Below, one piece after another: positions 7,837 through 16,244 of a stretch of 35,970 nt of DNA (position 1 is the first letter of the stretch; each line of letters begins with the position of its first letter). The stretch spans positions 1-35,970 of the forward strand of contig JBPOHE010000064.1 in assembly GCA_052035915.1 (NCBI GenBank). Direction: 5' to 3'. This stretch comes from JBPOHE01 sp052035915 (GTDB lineage Bacteria > Pseudomonadota > Gammaproteobacteria > Chromatiales > Chromatiaceae). Both the position numbers and the translations under genes were made by a program. The notes under the pieces are model-generated. The model ran no database searches. It was not told the origin of the DNA and worked only from the letters and a program-made list of their open reading frames with translations.

Positions 7837-8556
7837 ATGGGCGAGTTGGTGATCCTGCAACCTGGAGAAAAACTGGCCTCCCTGGATGGGATCCCCGGGG
7901 GCTTCGCCGACTGGGTACTGGACGGCCTGGGACTGAGCCCCCAGGCCGCCTTGCGGGTACGCCTGGATCAGGGCGAGGCCCTGCCCGAAGTCGAGCGGGT
8001 CGGCGCCCTGGTCATCACCGGCTCTTCCGCCATGGTGACCGATCCCCACCCCTGGATCGAGCCAGGCTGTGACTGGCTGCGCCAGGTGGCGGAGGCCGGT
8101 CGTTCCATTCTCGGTCTCTGTTTCGGCCATCAAATGCTGGCCCAGGCCTTCGGCGGACTGGTGGACTACAACCCGGCGGGGATCGAGGTGGGAACCACCC
8201 GTCTCAGCCTCACGCCGGCCGGTCGCGAGGATCCCTTGCTCGCTCCATTGAGGACCGATCCCAGGGTGCATGTCAGCCATTGGCAGTCGGTGCTACGGCT
8301 TCCCCCGGGGGCCGAACTTCTAGCCAGCAGTCCGCTGGATCCCCATCAGGCCTTTCGCCTCGGCGATCGTATCTGGGGCTTGCAGTTTCATCCGGAGTTT
8401 TCCGCCGCGGTCGTTCAGGGATACCTGGACTATCACCTGATGACCGGGGGGGAGATCGTGGCCCGCGCCCCCGGGCTCACCCAGGTGGCCGATGTCCATA
8501 CAGGAGCGGCCATCCTGCGGGGCTTTCATGCCCTGAACCGGCATTGGCTGGATTGA
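7837..8556 (+). CDS. class I glutamine amidotransferase (GMP synthase-like)
   Basis: A 239-aa stand-alone class I amidotransferase domain. The triad is visible: Cys95 in GLCFGHQ, and His185 and Glu187 in LQFHPEF. It resembles the GMP-synthase glutaminase half without a synthetase partner, as in the YfeJ-like group. Such proteins hydrolyse glutamine or gamma-glutamyl compounds; the acceptor substrate is unknown here. The start is fixed by an AAGGAGA ribosome binding site at 7824-7830. A longer open frame upstream is only overlap with the DUF924 gene. Confidence 0.85.
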   Translation: MGELVILQPGEKLASLDGIPGGFADWVLDGLGLSPQAALRVRLDQGEALPEVERVGALVITGSSAMVTDPHPWIEPGCDWLRQVAEAGRSILGLCFGHQMLAQAFGGLVDYNPAGIEVGTTRLSLTPAGREDPLLAPLRTDPRVHVSHWQSVLRLPPGAELLASSPLDPHQAFRLGDRIWGLQFHPEFSAAVVQGYLDYHLMTGGEIVARAPGLTQVADVHTGAAILRGFHALNRHWLD

Positions 8557-8650
8557 TCCCGACCGCGGATCCTTGTCAACCCTCCCTCACTCAGATATGA
8601 CGATCGGCATGATCATTCGGCGGTCCAGAGCTATACCAATGTGCGGGCCA

Positions 8651-8750
8651 GGTCGGTTTTTCGTTCTCGTTTAGAGAAAAATAATGCTTTTTATTGGTGT
8701 ATTGTTCTTAAAAGAAGAACAAAACCGGCCTTTTTCAGTCGAGGCCCGGA
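8651..8750 (+). repeat. dispersed double-hairpin repeat, copy B
   Basis: The first hairpin (left arm GTTCTC at 8663) has a decayed right arm AGAAA instead of AGAAC. The second is a perfect GTTCTT-N5-AAGAAC at 8704-8720. Left edges are 41 bp apart, as in the other copies. Outer arms GGTCGGTTTT and AAAACCGGCC are near complements. The element ends CAGTCGAGGCCCGG. It lies in the 228-bp gap between the amidotransferase and waaF; nothing else is seen there. Confidence 0.75.
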
Positions 8751-8784
8751 ACGACGGATCACTCATCCCAAGGCCTGCTGAGCT

Positions 8785-9822
8785 ATGACCGCCGCTGGTC
8801 CGGACAAGATGGGTAACCGCCTGCTGGTCGTGGGCCCGGCCTGGGTCGGGGACATGGTCATGGCCCAGAGCCTGTTCATCACCCTGCGCCAATCCTGCCC
8901 CGAGCATCCCATCGATGTGCTCGCTCCCTCCTGGAGTCTTCCCCTGCTGCAACGCATGCCCGAGGTGGAGCAGATGATCCCCCTCCCCATCGGCCATGGC
9001 GAACTGGCCATGGGCCAACGCCTACAACTGGGGAGAAGCCTGCGGGGGCGTTACGACTGGGCCATTCTGTTGCCCAATTCCTGGAAATCCGCCCTGGTCC
9101 CCTGGGCGGCCCGGATACCGCGACGCACGGGTTGGCTGGGAGAACTACGTTACGGTCTCCTGAACGATTGGCGCCGCCTGGACCAGGGGCGCTTGACCAT
9201 GACCGTGCAGCGCTTCGTCGCCCTGGCCTATCCGGCGGAGACCGCATCCCCTCCGCCGCTACCCAGACCCAGGCTGCATGTCAGCGCCGAGAACATCGAG
9301 GCCGCCTTGGCCGATCTCGGCCTGTCACGCCCGCAACGCCCACTGCTGGCGCTCTGTCCCGGAGCGGAATACGGTCCGGCCAAGCGCTGGCCGGCGGAAT
9401 CCTACGCCGCCCTCGGATCACGGATGCATAAGCTGGGCTGGGAGGTGTGGTTGTTCGGTTCAGGCAAGGACCGGGAGGTCTGCGCCGCCATCACCGCCGC
9501 CGCCCCGGGCATCGGCCTGGATCTCAGCGGTCGTACCAGCCTGGCCCAGGCGATCGACCTCCTGGCTCTGGCCCAGGGGGTGGTCAGCAATGATTCCGGG
9601 CTCATGCATGTCGCCGCCGCCCTGGACCGACCCCTGGTGGCCCTCTACGGTTCCTCGGATCCGGGTTTCACCCCGCCGTTGAGCGACCGCGCCAGGATCA
9701 TCCGCCTGGGACTGGAATGCAGCCCCTGTTTCCGACGCCATTGCCCCCTCGGGCATCTGCACTGCCTGCGCGGGATCGGTGTCGATCAGGTGCGGGACGC
9801 CCTGTTGGAGATGACCAACTGA
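8785..9822 (+). CDS. waaF: ADP-heptose:LPS heptosyltransferase II
   Basis: A 345-aa GT9-family glycosyltransferase that adds the second heptose to the LPS inner core at the cytoplasmic face. Features: VVGPAWVGDMVMAQSLF near the N-terminus, LPNSWKSALVPW and RTGWLGELRYGLLND in the acceptor domain, and in the ADP-heptose-binding half CPGAEYGPAKRWP and SNDSGLMHVAAALDRPLVALYG. All match E. coli RfaF closely. The start is uncertain: ATG 8785 gives eight extra residues, while ATG 8809 (MGNRLLVVGP) fits the family N-terminus better; neither has a strong ribosome binding site. The stop overlaps the start of waaC. Confidence 0.95.
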   Translation: MTAAGPDKMGNRLLVVGPAWVGDMVMAQSLFITLRQSCPEHPIDVLAPSWSLPLLQRMPEVEQMIPLPIGHGELAMGQRLQLGRSLRGRYDWAILLPNSWKSALVPWAARIPRRTGWLGELRYGLLNDWRRLDQGRLTMTVQRFVALAYPAETASPPPLPRPRLHVSAENIEAALADLGLSRPQRPLLALCPGAEYGPAKRWPAESYAALGSRMHKLGWEVWLFGSGKDREVCAAITAAAPGIGLDLSGRTSLAQAIDLLALAQGVVSNDSGLMHVAAALDRPLVALYGSSDPGFTPPLSDRARIIRLGLECSPCFRRHCPLGHLHCLRGIGVDQVRDALLEMTN

Positions 9823-10865
9823 ACGTCTTGGTGGTCAAGACCTCTTCCCTCGGCGATGTGCTCCATACCCTGCCCGCCTTGAGCGACGCCCGGGCCGCCA
9901 TCCCCGACTGGCACTGTGATTGGGTGGTGGAAGAGGCCTTCAGCGAGATCCCGGCCTGGCATCCGGCGGTGCGCCAGGTCATCCCGCTGCGGCTGCGGCA
10001 GTGGCGTCGGCGACCCCTGGCACGACAGAGTCGCGAGGAGCTGGGGGCCTTCCTCCAGAAACTGCGGCAACAAAGCTATGACTTGGTGATCGACGCCCAG
10101 GGTCTGCTCAAGAGCGCCTTGGTCACTCGCTTCGCCCGGGGGATCCGGGTCGGGCTGGATTTCCGCTCCGCCCGGGAACCCCTGGCCGCCTGGGGCTATC
10201 AACGGCGAATCCCGGTGCCCCGCGATCGCCACGCCATCGAGCGGGTGCGTCGACTCTTCGCCCAGGCCATGGGCTATCCCTGGCCGGATACCGAGCCCGA
10301 CTACGGGATTCGGCAACGCCTGTCCGCCAAATCCGCTCCCGGCCAGCGTCTCATGTTTCTCCACGGCACCACCTGGCCGAGCAAGCATTGGCCCGAACCC
10401 CATTGGTTGGCTTTGGCCCGCCTCGCCACCGCCGCCGGCTATGGGATCGATCTGCCCTGGGGCAACGCGGCTGAATTAGCCCGGGCGGAGCGACTCGCCC
10501 AGGCGATATCCGGCTGCCGGGTGCTGCCGCGATTGTCCCTCTCGGCCCTGGCCACCGCCTTGGAAGAGGTGGAAGGGGTGGTCGGGGTGGATACCGGTCT
10601 CGCCCATCTGGCCGCCGCCCTGGAGGTGCCCGGTCTCTGTCTCTATGGTCCCACCTCCACCGCCTTGACCGGCACCCGGGGGCGCGGGCAACACCAACTC
10701 CAGGCGGTCCTTCCCTGTGTCCCCTGTCTACAACATCGCTGCACCCACCCTTCCGCCAAGGATGGATACCCGGCCTGTCTCGCCGCCCTGGACCCGGATG
10801 AGATCTGGACCCGGTTGCGGATCCTTCTGGCCCAGGGACAGGCCGGTGGTGGTGGTAGTCGATGA
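9819..10865 (+). CDS. waaC: LPS heptosyltransferase I, apparent CTG start
   Basis: A 348-aa GT9 enzyme that adds the first heptose to Kdo2-lipid A. N-terminal VLVVKTSSLGDVLHTLPALSD, then DWVVEEAFSEIPAWHPAV, VIDAQGLLKSAL and VDTGLAHLAAALEVPGLCLYGPTS are diagnostic. No ATG, GTG or TTG lies where the family begins. The codon aligned with the usual Met is CTG at 9819-9821, which overlaps the waaF stop (CTGA) and has GGAG 8 bases upstream. TTG 9828 is the nearest alternative but would remove two or three conserved residues. I therefore annotate a CTG start with translational coupling. The 3' end overlaps the kinase gene by ATGA. Confidence 0.9.
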   Translation: MNVLVVKTSSLGDVLHTLPALSDARAAIPDWHCDWVVEEAFSEIPAWHPAVRQVIPLRLRQWRRRPLARQSREELGAFLQKLRQQSYDLVIDAQGLLKSALVTRFARGIRVGLDFRSAREPLAAWGYQRRIPVPRDRHAIERVRRLFAQAMGYPWPDTEPDYGIRQRLSAKSAPGQRLMFLHGTTWPSKHWPEPHWLALARLATAAGYGIDLPWGNAAELARAERLAQAISGCRVLPRLSLSALATALEEVEGVVGVDTGLAHLAAALEVPGLCLYGPTSTALTGTRGRGQHQLQAVLPCVPCLQHRCTHPSAKDGYPACLAALDPDEIWTRLRILLAQGQAGGGGSR

Positions 10866-13060
10866 TGCGGATCGACCCCGAACTGGAACCGACCCTGGGT
10901 GAAGGCCAAGTGGAGATGGCGGACATCTTCAGTCTGCCGGGTCAGGTCTATCGCCATCCCCCGGGGATCCGTCGCCGCACCCTGAGATTCGAGCTGGCGG
11001 GACGGGGCTATTTTCTCAAACGCCACTGGGGGGTCGGCTGGAGGGAGATCTTCAAGGAGCTGCTCTCCGGGCGCTGGCCGGTGCTGGGGGCGATGAACGA
11101 GTGGCGGGCCATCCAACGCCTGGAGTCCCTGGGTGTCGAGACCATGCGCCTGGTCGCTTATGGGCGGAAAGGCTGGAATCCGGCGCGCCTGCATTCCTTC
11201 GTCATCACTGCCGAGCTGGAACACTGTATCAGTCTGGAGGATTACACCCGGGACTGGGCTAAATCACCTCCGCCGGTCAGGCTCAAGTGGGCCTTGTTGC
11301 GGCGGTTGGCGGAAACGGCCCGCACCCTGCACGAGCAGGGCCTGAATCACCGGGACTTCTATCTCTGTCACTTTCTGCTGCAACAGCCCTGGAGTGGCCG
11401 CCAGGAAGATCTGCATCTGTACCTCATCGATCTGCACCGGGTGCAGATCCGCGGACAGACCCCCAGGCGATGGCGCATCAAGGATCTGGGCGCGCTCTAT
11501 TTCTCCGCCATGGACTGCGGGCTCAGCAAACGGGACCTCTTGCGCTTCATCCGTCACTATCGAGGCCAAGACCCGCGCCTTCTGTTCCCGCAGGAAACCG
11601 CCTTCTGGCAGGAAGTGACCGAGCGGGCCGAGCGTTTGTATCGACACAAACCCTTCATCTTGGACTTGGAGCGCCGCCCGGAGGTCGAGTTGGCGGATGG
11701 AAGTCGTCTCGATCGACTCTGCCCGGTGCGGGTGCTGCCAGGCAAACGCTGGGTGGGAAGTGCCCGCCGGGAGGACCGCGAGGTCTTCGTCAAGTTGTAT
11801 CAGGACCCCGAACGGGGAGCCATCCACGGCCAGCGGGAACAACAGGGTCTGCTCGCCTTGCGGGAGCGAGGTGTCCCCACCCCCGAGTTGCTCTATAGCG
11901 GGACCACCATGGAGGAGGGCTGGCCGGTGATCCTGCTGGAGCATCTCCGACCGGCCCTGAGTTTCGCCTCGGCCTGGCAGGAAGCTTGGAACGACACTGA
12001 ACGCAAGCTATGGCTGCACCGGCTGGTGCGGCTCCTCGCCGAGCATCACGCCCTGGGGCTGTGTCAGACCGATCTGCATCTGGACAACTTCCTGGTCAGC
12101 GGAGATCGGCTACTGACCCTGGACGGGGCCGGGATCCGGGTCGGACCGCCGCCCCTGCCACGAGACCAGGCCCTCGACAACCTGGCCCTGCTGATCGCCC
12201 AACTGGTCCCCGCCTATGAGGCCTGGGTCCCTTCCCTGGTCACAGCCTATAACGAGGGCCGGGGCGGGATGACCGCTCTGGATGTGGCGGCTTTGCCGAG
12301 GCGGGTGGCTCTGGCCCGCGAGCGGCGTTGGCGGGAGATCGCCGGCAAACTGTTGCGGGAGTGCTCCCAGTTTGCCCATGAAGACAGCGGCTACGGTTTC
12401 CTGGTGTCGCTACGCCACCGCTTCTCCCCGACGCTGGAATCTCTTCTCAAGCGCCCCGACGCCAGCTTTCCCGGGCCGGATCAGGCGCTGAAAAACGGCC
12501 ACACCTGTACCCTTTGGCGGACCAGGGTGGACGATCGCGACCTGGTGGTAAAACGGTACAACCCCAAGGGCTTTTTCCATGGGCTGAAGCAGCGCCTGTT
12601 CCAGAACCGCGCCATCCGTTCCTGGCGCAACGCCCACCGCCTCGCCTTTCTCGGGATTCCCACCGCCCAACCCCTGGCCCTGGTCGTCCAGCGCCGGCGT
12701 TGGTGGCAGACCACCGCCTATTTCATCAGCGAGCATGTCCCCGGGGTGGATGCCCGGACTTGGTTTCGGGAGCCGGCCCGGAGCGAAGAAGAACAAGGGG
12801 CCATGGCGGAACGCCTGGTCCGGCTTCTGAAGCAGTTGGGGCGCCACGGCCTCGGACATGGCGATTTGAAGGCGAGCAACCTCCTGATTCACCATGAGGA
12901 AGTCTTCCTGATCGACCTCGACGCCATGCGTAGGTACTCCTGGGGGTGGCGGGCACGCAGGGCGCACCGGCGGGACATCGATCGATTTTTGGAGAATTGG
13001 TCGGATCGGCCCGAACTCCAGGCGCTCTTTAGGCGCCTGCTCGCCTCAGCCATCGCTTGA
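10862..13060 (+). CDS. fused LPS core kinase: WaaP-like domain plus two InaA/WaaP-like kinase domains
   Basis: A 732-aa cytoplasmic protein made of three atypical kinase domains. Domain 1 (about 1-275) resembles WaaP/RfaP, the kinase of LPS core heptose I: FLKRHWGVGWREI, catalytic NHRDFYLCHFLL at about 162-173 and LIDLHR near 189. Domain 2 (about 276-510) has CQTDLHLDNFLV near 400 and LTLDGAGI near 418, lacking the usual catalytic-loop histidine. Domain 3 (about 515-732) has GHGDLKASNLLI near 665 and FLIDLDAMR near 682. In Pseudomonas these activities are split among waaP and neighbouring InaA-like genes, so this looks like a gene fusion. ATGA overlap with waaC shows operon coupling. Phosphorylation of several core sugars is inferred. 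Confidence 0.8.
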   Translation: MMRIDPELEPTLGEGQVEMADIFSLPGQVYRHPPGIRRRTLRFELAGRGYFLKRHWGVGWREIFKELLSGRWPVLGAMNEWRAIQRLESLGVETMRLVAYGRKGWNPARLHSFVITAELEHCISLEDYTRDWAKSPPPVRLKWALLRRLAETARTLHEQGLNHRDFYLCHFLLQQPWSGRQEDLHLYLIDLHRVQIRGQTPRRWRIKDLGALYFSAMDCGLSKRDLLRFIRHYRGQDPRLLFPQETAFWQEVTERAERLYRHKPFILDLERRPEVELADGSRLDRLCPVRVLPGKRWVGSARREDREVFVKLYQDPERGAIHGQREQQGLLALRERGVPTPELLYSGTTMEEGWPVILLEHLRPALSFASAWQEAWNDTERKLWLHRLVRLLAEHHALGLCQTDLHLDNFLVSGDRLLTLDGAGIRVGPPPLPRDQALDNLALLIAQLVPAYEAWVPSLVTAYNEGRGGMTALDVAALPRRVALARERRWREIAGKLLRECSQFAHEDSGYGFLVSLRHRFSPTLESLLKRPDASFPGPDQALKNGHTCTLWRTRVDDRDLVVKRYNPKGFFHGLKQRLFQNRAIRSWRNAHRLAFLGIPTAQPLALVVQRRRWWQTTAYFISEHVPGVDARTWFREPARSEEEQGAMAERLVRLLKQLGRHGLGHGDLKASNLLIHHEEVFLIDLDAMRRYSWGWRARRAHRRDIDRFLENWSDRPELQALFRRLLASAIA

Positions 13061-13064
13061 GCGG

Positions 13065-13090
13065 CCCCCCGGCTCGGACCAGCCGAGGGG
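13065..13090 (+). terminator. hairpin between convergent genes
   Basis: A stem CCCC-CGGCT / AGCCG-A-GGGG with a 6-base loop sits in the 38-bp gap between the kinase fusion and the minus-strand Pro/Met-rich gene. It could end transcription from the plus strand; no immediate T-run follows. Confidence 0.45.
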
Positions 13091-13098
13091 CGGGAAGA

Positions 13099-13569
13099 TC
13101 AGTATTTTTTGCCGTCGATCACGATGGCGCCGGTGTTGCCCTTATGGACCCCACCGGTCACCGTCGAGCGATTGATAATGGTCGAATTCTGCACTGGTCC
13201 CTTCACATCCAGACTGCCGGTACCCGTGGGGGTCACCTCGGGGCCTGCCGGTGGCGGCGGTGAGGAATAATAGGTGGTCGAGGAGGTATCCGGCATGGGT
13301 GGCATATCCGGCATCGCTGGCATAGGTGGCATCGGAGGCATGGGCGGTGTCGGTGGGGTTGGCGGCATGGCGGATGTGGGGGGACCGCCGGAGGTACGCA
13401 CCTCCCCGCTCCCGTCCACATAGACATTGCCGTAAGGGCCGAAATTGGTCACGCTGACCGTGCCGTCCGGCCCGACATAGACGCTTCCGGGAGGCGCCGC
13501 CTGAATCACCGGCGTTAGAGTGCCGGCCAGGGTAAGCGCCACTGAGCAGATAACAAAGCGAGCGGTCAT
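13099..13569 (-). CDS. secreted Pro/Met-rich repeat protein
   Basis: A 156-aa exported protein of unknown function. The signal peptide (MTARFVICSVALTLAGTLTP) ends near VIQA-APPG. A short region with two related turns (VYVGPDGTVSVTNFGPYG and VYVDGSGEVRT) follows. Then comes a PPTPPTPPMPPMPPMPAMPD-type stretch of Pro-Met repeats, and a C-terminal segment TIINRSTVTGGVHKGNTGAIV. The Met-rich repeat could bind copper or be a methionine-oxidation sink, or could be just a flexible linker; nothing in the sequence decides. The ATG has a GGAGAA-type ribosome binding site. It follows the His-rich lipoprotein gene on the same strand after 97 bp. Confidence 0.65.
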   Translation of the reverse strand: MTARFVICSVALTLAGTLTPVIQAAPPGSVYVGPDGTVSVTNFGPYGNVYVDGSGEVRTSGGPPTSAMPPTPPTPPMPPMPPMPAMPDMPPMPDTSSTTYYSSPPPPAGPEVTPTGTGSLDVKGPVQNSTIINRSTVTGGVHKGNTGAIVIDGKKY

Positions 13570-13666
13570 AGATGATTCTCCTGCGGAAAGCTCGAATCGG
13601 ATTCCCTCTCGGCTGGAAGATCCTGGCCACCGAGGCCGTTTGTTTCAACCAAGCCCACGCGGTGGA

Positions 13667-13960
13667 TTAGCGTCCCCGCCATCTGTTCCATCCACCATAA
13701 TGGCCATAATGGCGACCATGGCCATATCCATGGTAGGAATGATGATAGTGGTGATTGTCCCCCAGCGCATAACCAAGGGCCGCCCCGCCGATAAAGGCGA
13801 AGGGAGTCCAATAGTCATAATAACCAGTGTAGTACCTGGTTCTCGGCGCGGGGTAGGAACAATCGACACAATCCGTGGCATAGGTCTCGGATACCGGCAT
13901 GACATAACAGCCGGCGAGCAACGGAAGCATCGCTGCGATTACCATCCATAACCTTTTCAT
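13667..13960 (-). CDS. small His/Tyr-rich lipoprotein
   Basis: A 97-aa lipoprotein. The signal sequence ends with lipobox LLAGC (Cys18). The mature part has a CVDC pair near residues 31-34, a Tyr-rich segment, a glycine-rich hydrophobic stretch (FAFIGGAALGYALGD) that may contact the membrane, and a histidine-rich tail (HHYHHSYHGYGHGRHYGH). The tail could bind transition metals; this is inference. I chose ATG 13960 because GGAG lies about 9 bases upstream and the lipobox then sits at the normal distance. The longer open frame in the same phase is antisense to the methyltransferase gene. Confidence 0.7.
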   Translation of the reverse strand: MKRLWMVIAAMLPLLAGCYVMPVSETYATDCVDCSYPAPRTRYYTGYYDYWTPFAFIGGAALGYALGDNHHYHHSYHGYGHGRHYGHYGGWNRWRGR

Positions 13961-14116
13961 CTTGCGTTTCTCCAAGGCTGGAAACTCTCCCCTAATGCTT
14001 CTTAGTATGGAGAAATAATCTGAATGGGGGCTGAATGTTTTGGCCACAGGCATGACACCAATCGAACCAGACCTCGCCACGGATGACGGCCCAATGACCA
14101 CAGGGGAACCCAACTG

Positions 14117-14935
14117 ATGTCCACCCGCTATATCCATGGCTTCAGCCGAGAGGAACAGCAACGACTGGTCGATCAGGCGCGGATATTGGCCCCGGCGGTC
14201 TTCGACGGCCTGGTCTGGCCGGTCCGGGGTGAGGTCTTGGAGATCGGCTGCGGTGTCGGGGCGGAACTCAAACTTATCGCTGAACGACGGCCTGAGCTTG
14301 CCCTCACCGGACTGGATATCAATCCCCGCCACCTGCGGGCGGCCACCCAGCACCTGGAGGCCGAGATCCGTCATGGCCGAGTGCATCTGGTCCAAGGCGA
14401 TGCCCTGGAGCTCCCCTTCGCCGCCGGACGTTTCGATCTGGTGCTGAGCATCTGGGTGTTGGAGCACATTGGTCTCTCGTCCCGGGTGTTGGCGGAATGG
14501 TTCCGGGTCTTGAAAACCGAGGGTTGGCTCATTTGTACCGAGGTCGACAATACCAGCTTCCGTTTCGACCCGCCCCAACCCCTGATCGCCGACTGGTGGG
14601 AGCGGTTCAATCTCTGTCAGCGGCAAGCTGGGGGAGATCCCGAGGTCGGCGCCAGACTGGCGGCCATGGCCGAGGCCATGGGATGTCGATCCTGGTCGGT
14701 GGAGCCCGTCCACGCCATTTCCAGTCGCCTGAGACCGGCGCGGCGAGGGTTGGAATTGGATTATCTGGAACGACTTCTTCTCTCCGCGAATGAGAGTTTG
14801 TGTCGGAGCGGCCTGATCGAGCCATCCCTGGCCCAGAATCTCAAGGAGGCCTTCGCCGAGGTGCGCCGTCATCCCGGCATCGAGTTCGAATACCGGGCCG
14901 TGCGTCTGAGCTGTCGACCTCCGCCCGGGTTTTAG
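14117..14935 (+). CDS. class I SAM-dependent methyltransferase
   Basis: A 272-aa cytosolic methyltransferase of the UbiE/Methyltransf_11 type. SAM-binding motif I is LEIGCGVGAELKLI (about 43-56), followed by LTGLDINPRHL, VQGDALELPFAAGRFDLVLSIWVLEHI (acidic loop and motif IV) and an LICTEVD segment after motif IV. The C-terminal half is helical and not diagnostic. Substrate unknown. The ATG has only a weak ribosome binding site (AGGGGAA). It is transcribed away from the small envelope genes and followed at once by repeat copy C. Confidence 0.8.
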   Translation: MSTRYIHGFSREEQQRLVDQARILAPAVFDGLVWPVRGEVLEIGCGVGAELKLIAERRPELALTGLDINPRHLRAATQHLEAEIRHGRVHLVQGDALELPFAAGRFDLVLSIWVLEHIGLSSRVLAEWFRVLKTEGWLICTEVDNTSFRFDPPQPLIADWWERFNLCQRQAGGDPEVGARLAAMAEAMGCRSWSVEPVHAISSRLRPARRGLELDYLERLLLSANESLCRSGLIEPSLAQNLKEAFAEVRRHPGIEFEYRAVRLSCRPPPGF

Positions 14936-14940
14936 GCGAT

Positions 14941-15175
14941 TACCGGATCAGGTCCGAGGAAGTGCCTACAGCCCGCATGGCTTCCGGGCCTGGGGTGGTG
15001 TAGCCGATTTTTCGTTCTCTATCAAAGAACTATACAGCAAAAAATTGAGGTATTGTTCTCGTAAAAAGAACAAAAAATGGCCGTTTTCCGTCGATGCCCG
15101 GAAGGCTGACCGGGAAAAGTTTCTCTCGGAGCCTTCTCCCAGCGGCGGATTCGGGGTCGAGGTAAAGCCGGAAGA
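14941..15175 (+). repeat. dispersed double-hairpin repeat, copy C (long form)
   Basis: Perfect GTTCT/AGAAC hairpins lie at 15014-15030 and 15055-15071, left edges 41 bp apart. Outer arms (GCCGATTTTTC and AAAAAATGGCC) are near-complementary, so a single long cruciform is also possible. The right flank GTTTTCCGTCGATGCCCGG is identical in copy D. Homology to D runs from CCGGATCAGGTCCGAGGA on the left to the ATTCGGGG region on the right, more than 200 bp. It fills the gap between the methyltransferase and amgK 3' ends. Open frames reading through it have no family features. Confidence 0.8.
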
Positions 15176-15242
15176 ACATGAAGCCGTGCGGCGATCGCCC
15201 AACCAAGTCGCGTTCGGCCCCCTGAGCCTTAGGCCTGCCTGC

Positions 15243-16244
15243 TCAGGGTTCGACCGAGAGCGCCTGAAAAGCCGGGAGGACGCGCTCCCCGACCAGATGA
15301 GCGAGATCAGCCAATTCCGCGTAATCCTGCGCGATTTCGAGGACATAGCCCAGGGTACGGGGGATATCCGGCAGATATCCGGGTTTACCGTCCCGCAGAT
15401 GGAGCCGGGCAAAGATTCCGGCCGCCTTGAGATGGCGCTGGACCCCGGTGAGATCGAACCAGCGGAGAAAGTGTCTCTCCTGTTCCGGCTTCAGCACTCC
15501 GGACTGCACCCCGAGCTCGAACTGCCCCATGGCCCAGTCCTCCACCCGCGAGCGTGGCCAGGCGATGTAGCAGTCCCGCAGCAGGGACACCAGATCATAG
15601 GTGACCGGGCCTTGTACCGCGCCCTGGAAATCCAGGATCCCCGGGTTCGGCGGCGAGGTCAGCATCAGGTTACGGGAGTGATAATCCCGGTGCACCCACA
15701 CCTGTGGTTGCTCCAGGGCATTTCCGGCCAGCCGGGCAAAGGTTCGATCCAGTTGTCGTTGATCCTCGTCGCTGAGGGACAGCCCCAGACAGCGTCCGAG
15801 CAGCCATTCGCGAAAGATCTCCAGTTCCCGCAATAACATGGCCTCGTCATACGCCGGCAGGTCCCCGGTGTCGCCACAGGCCTGGATCACCATCAAGGCG
15901 CTGAGGGCATCGCCGTACAGCCGGGTCACCGTCGTATCCTTGAGCACATCGAGATAAAGCTGAGTACCCAGGTCGCTCAAGAGCAGAAACCCCTGCCGAA
16001 GATCCGCGGCATGGATCCGCGGGACATGCAGGCCCATCCCCGCCAATTGGCGGGCGATGCGGACGAAGGGGGCGGAATCCTCCATTTCCGGCGGGGCGTC
16101 CATGACGATAAAAGTTTCGCCATGCCGCCCGACGCGATAATAACGACGGAAACTGGCGTCTCCCGAAGCCGGTTCCAGGCTCCAATCCCTCGAACCCATT
16201 AGCTCGCCGAGCCAGTGCCCGAGTTGATCGATACGTGCGTTCAT
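15243..16244 (-). CDS. amgK: N-acetylmuramate/N-acetylglucosamine anomeric kinase (AmgK-like)
   Basis: A 333-aa aminoglycoside-phosphotransferase-fold kinase. AmgK phosphorylates the anomeric hydroxyl of MurNAc or GlcNAc in the cell-wall recycling route that bypasses de novo UDP-MurNAc synthesis. Visible are SGDASFRRYYRV (nucleotide loop), catalytic HRDYHSRNLML and metal-binding GILDFQGAVQGPVTYDLVSLLRD. Divergent placement from lptD-surA-pdxA is the same as in Pseudomonas, which supports the call. The usual partner murU (nucleotidyltransferase) is not adjacent; repeat C follows instead. Start ATG 16244 is chosen over a 55-codon upstream extension that lacks conserved sequence. Confidence 0.85.
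   Translation of the reverse strand: MNARIDQLGHWLGELMGSRDWSLEPASGDASFRRYYRVGRHGETFIVMDAPPEMEDSAPFVRIARQLAGMGLHVPRIHAADLRQGFLLLSDLGTQLYLDVLKDTTVTRLYGDALSALMVIQACGDTGDLPAYDEAMLLRELEIFREWLLGRCLGLSLSDEDQRQLDRTFARLAGNALEQPQVWVHRDYHSRNLMLTSPPNPGILDFQGAVQGPVTYDLVSLLRDCYIAWPRSRVEDWAMGQFELGVQSGVLKPEQERHFLRWFDLTGVQRHLKAAGIFARLHLRDGKPGYLPDIPRTLGYVLEIAQDYAELADLAHLVGERVLPAFQALSVEP

Noticed and set aside
15014..15071. GTTCT/AGAAC hairpins as LexA (SOS) boxes
   Set aside because: The pattern does not fit the known gammaproteobacterial CTGT-N8-ACAG box, and the copies are not placed before DNA-repair genes.
15045..15836. 263-aa plus-strand open frame starting in repeat C
   Set aside because: It runs from the repeat into the antisense of amgK; no ribosome binding site and no family features.
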